A model generated the notes under the pieces. That model was not told where the DNA came from. It saw nothing but the letters and a program-made list of their open reading frames with translations, and did not search any database. Source: a virus. From it: DNA of 31,506 nt. The stretch covers positions 1-31,506 of the IMG/VR virus record IMGVR_UViG_3300042483_001017, one strand, 5' to 3'. Shown one piece after another: positions 27,296 through 31,506 of this stretch (position 1 is the stretch's first letter; every line of letters starts with the position of its first letter). A program made the translations under genes and the position numbers.

Positions 27296-27658
27296 ATGAT
27301 TAAGCCGTTCAGAGACTTCAGGTCAATGAATGAAGGCACGTTCAAAGACTGGTTGACTGGTAAGAGTGAAGAGGGCGAGGCAAAAAAGAAGGAAACTTCT
27401 GCTAAGCAAGGAATAACTGACGATACTCTATCTGACTTTTACAAAACATTAGAAGATTTTGCAAAAGCTGGCAAATCGATCGTTGTTCAAAAACAGGGAG
27501 AATTCCAGTATTCTAAAATGGTAGAGAACATTCAGGCTGCTTTAACCTTTTTAGGCTACTCTCTGCCTAACTGGGGCGTGGATGGTTATTTTGGACCAGA
27601 AACCGCAGCTGCGATCAAGAAGTTCAATGAGGACACTAAAAAAGACCAGGGAATCTAA
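27296..27658 (+). CDS. Tagged peptidoglycan-binding protein
   Basis: The protein has 120 residues from the ATG at 27296. I prefer this start to 27281 because MIKPFRDFRSMNE-G then fits the tag length (cut after E13). Residues about 65-115 form a PG_binding_1 domain (MVENIQAALTFLGY, GVDGYFGPETAAAIKKFNED). It probably binds cell wall together with the next gene's hydrolase. Its stop overlaps the next ATG (TAATG), so the two are translationally coupled. Confidence 0.82.
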   Translation: MIKPFRDFRSMNEGTFKDWLTGKSEEGEAKKKETSAKQGITDDTLSDFYKTLEDFAKAGKSIVVQKQGEFQYSKMVENIQAALTFLGYSLPNWGVDGYFGPETAAAIKKFNEDTKKDQGI

Positions 27659-28899
27659 TGATTGGCTCGTATACTGATTTTAAAAAGTTAATATTGGAAG
27701 CTGCACAGGCTGACGAACTTCGGGATAAATTAACGACTCTTGGCTATTCTGAAAAATCCAAAGAGCTTAGTAGCGGTGGAGATATTACAGCTGACATAGC
27801 AAAAATTGTGGAAGTGGTGCTTGATGAATTTAAGAAAATTGCGCCAACCGTAAAGATTAAGGTAACTAGTGGAAATGATGTGTTTCATCATAACTTATCG
27901 TATGTTAGCCGCCATACTAAAGGGCAAGCAATTGATTTGACCGTTAACCCTAATACTGCTGAGACTCGTCAGCAATTAACGGCAGTCTTAGATAGAGTAT
28001 CCGACGGTACTCCAGGTTTTAGCTACATTGATGAATACTCTAATCCTAGTAAATCGGCGACCGGCGGACACTTCCATTTGTCTTATGGTAATCATGCAGA
28101 AAATTCAAAAACAGCTAACGCAAAGACTGATGATCCAATCACGGTTACTGGATTGACTGGCGCAGCTGCCGCTGATTCAACTGAATCTGCTACTAGCGTT
28201 ATTATTGACGCTGACCTAATAACTCGACTTATTAACACGTTAAAGGAAAAGAATTTTTCAGAAAAAAATTTAGCCAAATTCGCAGAACTTAAAAAGACCG
28301 ACTCAGGTAAAGCTATTGAACTTGACGTTAACGACTTTGACGGAATAGTTGCAAAGGTTATTGATAATCTCGAAGGCGGTTACTATCATCCTGACATGCT
28401 GAATGACGGTCGAGTAAAAGATGATAGATACGGCAATTCGGGAGAAACGATGATGGGAATTGATCGTAAAGCAGGCGGTGCAATTAACACAACACCTGAG
28501 GGCATCAAGTTTTGGAATCTAATTGATTCAGCTAATGCAAGATCAGAGTGGAAATGGGGATATCGCGGAGGCCAACTTGAGACTCAACTACGAGAGCTCG
28601 CTGGTAAAATGATTAAGCGTTACTATGACACTTATGCTACGAAATACTTATCAGGACCAGCGCTAGCGATCGTTAATGAGAATCCTAAACTTCTTTTCAA
28701 TTTTGTATATTCAGTATGGAACGGGCCAGGTTGGTTCGATAAATTTGCAGAAACCGTAAACGATGCAGTTCGCAGAGGAGTAACTGACCCTGAGGAACTT
28801 GCTAAACTTGCAATTAACAGTAGAGCAAATAGCGGAAATAGTTTAATTTCGCAGGGCGGCAAAAAGATTGCCACGTTATTAGACGTACAAGTCGCTTAA
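27658..28899 (+). CDS. Tagged two-domain peptidoglycan hydrolase (M15-like peptidase plus muramidase)
   Basis: The protein has 413 residues. The tag MIGSYTDFKKLILE-A should be cut after E14. Residues about 50-145 have the M15 zinc-peptidase pattern (SRHTKGQAIDLTV with H86 and D93; GGHFHLSYG with H138/H140). Residues about 225-400 resemble a GH108-type muramidase, with the likely catalytic E239 in NLEGGYYHPD and GNSGETMMGI following. One domain would cut peptide stems, the other glycan strands. The tag suggests packaging in the head rather than use as a free endolysin, unlike the usual arrangement; it may digest the wall during entry or at lysis. Confidence 0.82.
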   Translation: MIGSYTDFKKLILEAAQADELRDKLTTLGYSEKSKELSSGGDITADIAKIVEVVLDEFKKIAPTVKIKVTSGNDVFHHNLSYVSRHTKGQAIDLTVNPNTAETRQQLTAVLDRVSDGTPGFSYIDEYSNPSKSATGGHFHLSYGNHAENSKTANAKTDDPITVTGLTGAAAADSTESATSVIIDADLITRLINTLKEKNFSEKNLAKFAELKKTDSGKAIELDVNDFDGIVAKVIDNLEGGYYHPDMLNDGRVKDDRYGNSGETMMGIDRKAGGAINTTPEGIKFWNLIDSANARSEWKWGYRGGQLETQLRELAGKMIKRYYDTYATKYLSGPALAIVNENPKLLFNFVYSVWNGPGWFDKFAETVNDAVRRGVTDPEELAKLAINSRANSGNSLISQGGKKIATLLDVQVA

Positions 28900-29255
28900 T
28901 CTTGTGCTAGGCCAAGTTCACCAACCGTTTTTGGAATCTTAACAATTTCACCGTTAATGTATTCAAAATTATCAAGATTAGTAGTCTTCATCGACTCTAA
29001 TAGATTTGAGTACTCCATGCCAGTTTCATAGTGATTCGCAACGAACCATGCAATTCTTTCCTCATACGTGAGCTCACGGTTAGGATCTTCACGATCGACC
29101 AGATAATACTCGCGATTAGGTTGATCAGCGTCTCCAGTTTCAAGAGCTTGCTTGATCCATTCAGCGTAAATTAGGATTTCGCAAGTTGCGATTTTCATGT
29201 CTTGAGAAATTCCTCCAGTATCTGGATCGATATCTCTAAATCTTATTTCTATCAT
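28896..29255 (-). CDS. Acidic hypothetical protein
   Basis: The protein has 119 residues, acidic (MIEIRFRDIDPDTGGISQDM; YEERIAWFVANHYETGMEYS). No family is recognised. Its stop overlaps by four bases the stop of the convergent tagged hydrolase gene, with no terminator between them. It lies 11 bases downstream of the 78-residue gene, in the same leftward run as thymidylate synthase. Confidence 0.62.
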   Translation of the reverse strand: MIEIRFRDIDPDTGGISQDMKIATCEILIYAEWIKQALETGDADQPNREYYLVDREDPNRELTYEERIAWFVANHYETGMEYSNLLESMKTTNLDNFEYINGEIVKIPKTVGELGLAQD

Positions 29256-29266
29256 ATATTAATTAC

Positions 29267-29503
29267 TTAAAGGTAATTTGGTGTGATTGAAACTCTATAT
29301 TTTAATGTTCTATTAGTCATATCCATGATCCCGAATGTTACTGAATCATATTTGGGATTAACCATTGTTGGTGTTATCATGTAGCCTTCCAATTTATCTA
29401 GTGTTTGCTTAACCTTATTAACTAAACTAGCAGGTATTTTAGTTTCAACTTCTGATTTTTCAAATGTTTCTGGATTGTAGTAATCCGATTTGTAGTTTTC
29501 CAT
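29267..29503 (-). CDS. Small hypothetical protein
   Basis: The protein has 78 residues with mixed charge, a helix (ASLVNKVKQTLDKLEGYM) and two C-terminal strands (SVTFGIMDMTNRTLKYRVSI). It is not recognised. TATAAATT directly precedes its ATG, close to the late box but not exact. It lies 13 bases downstream of the thymidylate synthase C-terminal gene. Confidence 0.6.
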   Translation of the reverse strand: MENYKSDYYNPETFEKSEVETKIPASLVNKVKQTLDKLEGYMITPTMVNPKYDSVTFGIMDMTNRTLKYRVSITPNYL

Positions 29504-29516
29504 AATTTATATTTTT

Positions 29517-30470
29517 TTAGTTTGATAAAGGCATTTTAATAGTTGGGTGTGATTGATAATTTTCAAGTTGAAAGTCAGATATGTCAAACTCTTCAAATAA
29601 TCGTTCGTCATTGGGATGCTTATATTCTTCAGGGTAACCCACAATTTTTAATGTTGGTAATGGGTATGGTTCTCTAGTTCTGTTCGGTATATTATTCTTT
29701 TTAAAAAATTCATCATAATTTGCTTTGGATAATTCATCAAAACTCATTACATTATTTTTAACTAAAGATAACCTTTCTTCCAAACTCAACTCTCTACCAA
29801 TCTGCTCCTTTGCTTGTTCAATATGGTTTGAGTATAAATGTGTATCACCCAAATTACCAATCAACTCATCAGGAACCATGTTAACTTCTTTAGCGATTAT
29901 CTCTAATAACAATCCATAAGAAGCAATGTTAAATGGTAAGCCTAATCCTGTGTCTACTGATCTTTGATTCCACATTAATGAGATTGCTCTTTTAGGTATT
30001 CCGTGAGTATCTAAATGAACATCAGTGTTAAATTGATTCTTTTGTTCATCATTGGCAAATCCAAACTTACTATCCCAGACTTGCAATCTTTCTTTCAAAC
30101 TCAACTCTCTTGTAAAAAACTGAAAATCTGTATGGCAAGGTGGAAGAACCATTTCATCCAATTCTCCGACATTCCAAGCACTAACTTTATTACGTCTTGA
30201 GTCTGGGTCTATTTTAAGTAGATTGATTGAGTTTGCGATTTGGTCTATTGGCTGTCTTTCATTAATATCAAATGTAAAGTGCGTCTCTCCTTTATGAATA
30301 TAAGATTTAGTTTCTATATTAGGTTTAATATCCCAATTTCTCCATTGCTTACCGTAAATCGGACCTAAATCACCCCATTTCTTAGCAAACTCATCATCTG
30401 TTTTGATTTTGTTGATGAATTCTTCTTGTGTGTAGGGTCTTCCTTCTGGGTGTAAATGTTCTTTATTCAT
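29517..30470 (-). CDS. thyA: Thymidylate synthase, C-terminal piece of a split gene
   Basis: The protein has 317 residues covering thymidylate synthase from just after the N-terminal lobe: WGDLGPIYGKQWRNW, RRNKVSAWNVGELDEMVLPP with the catalytic Cys in PPCH, SLMWNQRSVDTGLGLPFNIA and the dUMP-contact HLYSNHIEQ. The family methylates dUMP to dTMP with methylenetetrahydrofolate. The N-terminal lobe is encoded separately at 31214 onward, with a GIY-YIG endonuclease gene between. This piece has its own ATG four bases after the endonuclease stop. Two insertions, each with RELSLxERL (after QFF and after AKEQIG), make it longer than usual. The pieces may assemble into an active enzyme. Confidence 0.9.
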   Translation of the reverse strand: MNKEHLHPEGRPYTQEEFINKIKTDDEFAKKWGDLGPIYGKQWRNWDIKPNIETKSYIHKGETHFTFDINERQPIDQIANSINLLKIDPDSRRNKVSAWNVGELDEMVLPPCHTDFQFFTRELSLKERLQVWDSKFGFANDEQKNQFNTDVHLDTHGIPKRAISLMWNQRSVDTGLGLPFNIASYGLLLEIIAKEVNMVPDELIGNLGDTHLYSNHIEQAKEQIGRELSLEERLSLVKNNVMSFDELSKANYDEFFKKNNIPNRTREPYPLPTLKIVGYPEEYKHPNDERLFEEFDISDFQLENYQSHPTIKMPLSN

Positions 30471-30474
30471 AAGT

Positions 30475-31173
30475 TTATTTTTTATATTTCCATTTGTATC
30501 CTAACGCAGTTTCACCCTTTCCTTTACAACAATTAGTTATTGTACTAGAGCTATATTTTTTAGCGTTAAGGTATCTAACTGCGTCTGCCGCTGATTTGTG
30601 TTCCATAATAATGTTACCTTCCAAATCAAGCTGTAAAACAGGTTTTTTATTTTTTTCGTGTACTATATTTAAAAATTTAGAATAATCTGTATGTCTATTT
30701 TCAATTAATTTCTTCCAATCTGTATTATCTTTTATTTTTCTTATTCTTTCTGGATTTGAATAATCTATAAGTTTAGATCTTTCCATAAAGATTTTCTTTC
30801 TTTCCTCCTCAGTTAAACCAACCCCGTTTAAATGATCGGCTCTTCCTTTTTTATGAAACACTGGGTTATCATAATTTATATACTTTGAAGTATCCCCACC
30901 ATCTCCTTCCTCTACTTTAAGATTGGCAAATTCTTCGGATTCAACAATGTTTAATTTTATTGAAATTTCTTTAGACTTTATTTTAAATTCTTCCAGATTG
31001 TCAGTTTCAAACAAAATTTCTGTTTTTATCTCATCTGTTGAAATCTCGTGTTTTTTTAGGTGCCTTAGCCATATTTTTCCGCTACCTATGTATTTGTAAG
31101 GATCCTTGGTAGTTTTTCCTAGGTATTTAAGACCAAGAGGGGAAGTTTTAAGATAAAGAATGTATTTTTCCAT
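30475..31173 (-). CDS. GIY-YIG homing endonuclease with NUMOD1-like end
   Basis: The protein has 232 residues. The N-terminal domain (EKYILYLKTS; LKYLGKTTKDPYKYIGSGKI; WLRHLKKH) is GIY-YIG-like. The middle is Lys/Glu-rich, and the C-terminal 50 residues (PVLQLDLEGNIIMEHKSAAD, then AVRYLNAKK, ITNCCKGKGETALGYKWKYK) match NUMOD1-type DNA-binding repeats of homing endonucleases. It is very AT-rich. It lies inside the thymidylate synthase gene, 40 bases after the N-terminal piece stops and four bases before the C-terminal piece starts. That leaves no room for a separate group I intron, so it looks like a free-standing mobile endonuclease that split its host gene. Confidence 0.88.
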   Translation of the reverse strand: MEKYILYLKTSPLGLKYLGKTTKDPYKYIGSGKIWLRHLKKHEISTDEIKTEILFETDNLEEFKIKSKEISIKLNIVESEEFANLKVEEGDGGDTSKYINYDNPVFHKKGRADHLNGVGLTEEERKKIFMERSKLIDYSNPERIRKIKDNTDWKKLIENRHTDYSKFLNIVHEKNKKPVLQLDLEGNIIMEHKSAADAVRYLNAKKYSSSTITNCCKGKGETALGYKWKYKK

Positions 31174-31213
31174 AGATTTTTATTTTATATATCTTTGGCG
31201 ATGCTAATAAAAA

Positions 31214-31506
31214 TTACTTATCTTCTTCCTTATATTTTTCACATTCTTTAAGATATGCTTGATAGCCGTCCCCAGTCCAGATGTTGCAATCATTGTCAAG
31301 TAAGTACTTTAAGTCACTTCGGCCTTTTAAAAACCATAACAGTTCAGTTACCACTGATTTCCAAGCCATCTTTTTAGTTGTGAGTAATGGAAAGCCGTCG
31401 CTCATTTTATGACGTATTTGTCTACCAAATACTGAGATTGTTCCTGTACCTGTTCTGTCTTGTTTCTTAAATCCATTATCAAGTATGTCTTGAAGTAGGT
31501 CTGTAT
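31214..31506 (-). CDS. thyA: Thymidylate synthase, N-terminal piece (partial, runs off the window)
   Basis: 96 residues are visible before the stop at 31214-31216; the start lies beyond the window. The segments [40 protein letters not shown] and [28 protein letters not shown] are the thymidylate synthase N-terminal lobe, including the RTGTG phosphate-binding arginine loop. The frame then ends in a short Lys/Glu tail ([11 protein letters not shown]). The rest of the enzyme is encoded at 29517-30470. An in-frame ATG at 31405 is internal, since upstream residues still match the family. Confidence 0.9.
   Translation of the reverse strand, partial: TDLLQDILDNGFKKQDRTGTGTISVFGRQIRHKMSDGFPLLTTKKMAWKSVVTELLWFLKGRSDLKYLLDNDCNIWTGDGYQAYLKECEKYKEEDK

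Noticed and set aside
30471-31213. Group I intron in thymidylate synthase, as in T4 td
   Set aside because: Only 40 and 4 bases lie outside the endonuclease frame, and I saw no intron core sequences; a core overlapping the coding frame cannot be fully excluded.

Overview
The window looks like part of a large, T4-like tailed phage infecting a Bacteroidota host. Three sequence observations support this. First, at least 14 leftward promoters carry the Bacteroidota -7 box TAnnTTTG (mostly TATATTTG). Second, a separate set of genes carries a T4-like late box, (T)ATAAATA, a few bases before the ATG. Third, the gene content is phage-like: a sigma factor, a RecA-fold ATPase, thymidylate synthase, a GIY-YIG homing endonuclease, peptidoglycan hydrolases and many small ORFans. 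Start codons lack clear Shine-Dalgarno sequences, as is usual for Bacteroidota. The code appears standard, with TGA used as a stop, including ATGA start/stop overlaps. No tRNA, rRNA or CRISPR array was seen.

Layout. 1-1.5 kb: a GC-rich spacer, an IS607-type serine-recombinase relative whose catalytic serine position is altered, and a convergent zinc peptidase. 1.8-13.9 kb: a leftward early/middle region with a DUF932 protein, a RecA-like ATPase, a WYL_2 protein, a sigma-70 factor and about 20 small ORFans, mostly with their own host-type promoters. This region also holds a duplicated small-RNA cassette and a pseudoknotted RNA candidate. 13.93-14.52 kb: a GC-rich divergence region with iteron-like repeats, palindromes and a 42-bp tandem repeat, which is an origin candidate. 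14.5-28.9 kb: a late region on both strands. 28.9-31.5 kb: leftward AT-rich genes ending in a thymidylate synthase split in two by a GIY-YIG endonuclease.

The most interesting system is a set of ten late-region proteins that share an 11-15 residue N-terminal tag ending in (L/I/V/M)-x-E, followed by S/N/A/G/D. It resembles the T4 capsid-targeting sequence (MKTYQEFIAEA) that the prohead protease removes from internal proteins. Downstream of the tag the proteins differ: a HEISH zinc peptidase, an M15-like peptidase fused to a muramidase, a peptidoglycan-binding protein, an OmpA-like protein, a GNAT-like protein, a hydrophobic protein resembling a pre-toxin region, and ORFans. I infer a cargo set packed in the head and delivered with the DNA. 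Interleaved late-region genes encode secreted or enzymatic proteins without the tag: a CAP protein, an NlpC/P60 peptidase, a flavodoxin-fold oxidoreductase, a histone-deacetylase-fold amidohydrolase and a PD-(D/E)XK nuclease.

A second unexplained signal is the 10-mer ACTAGGGAGT. It occurs eight times, all on the plus strand and all within the first 12.3 kb. Two GC-rich intergenic elements each carry a pair exactly 56 bp apart around different hairpins.
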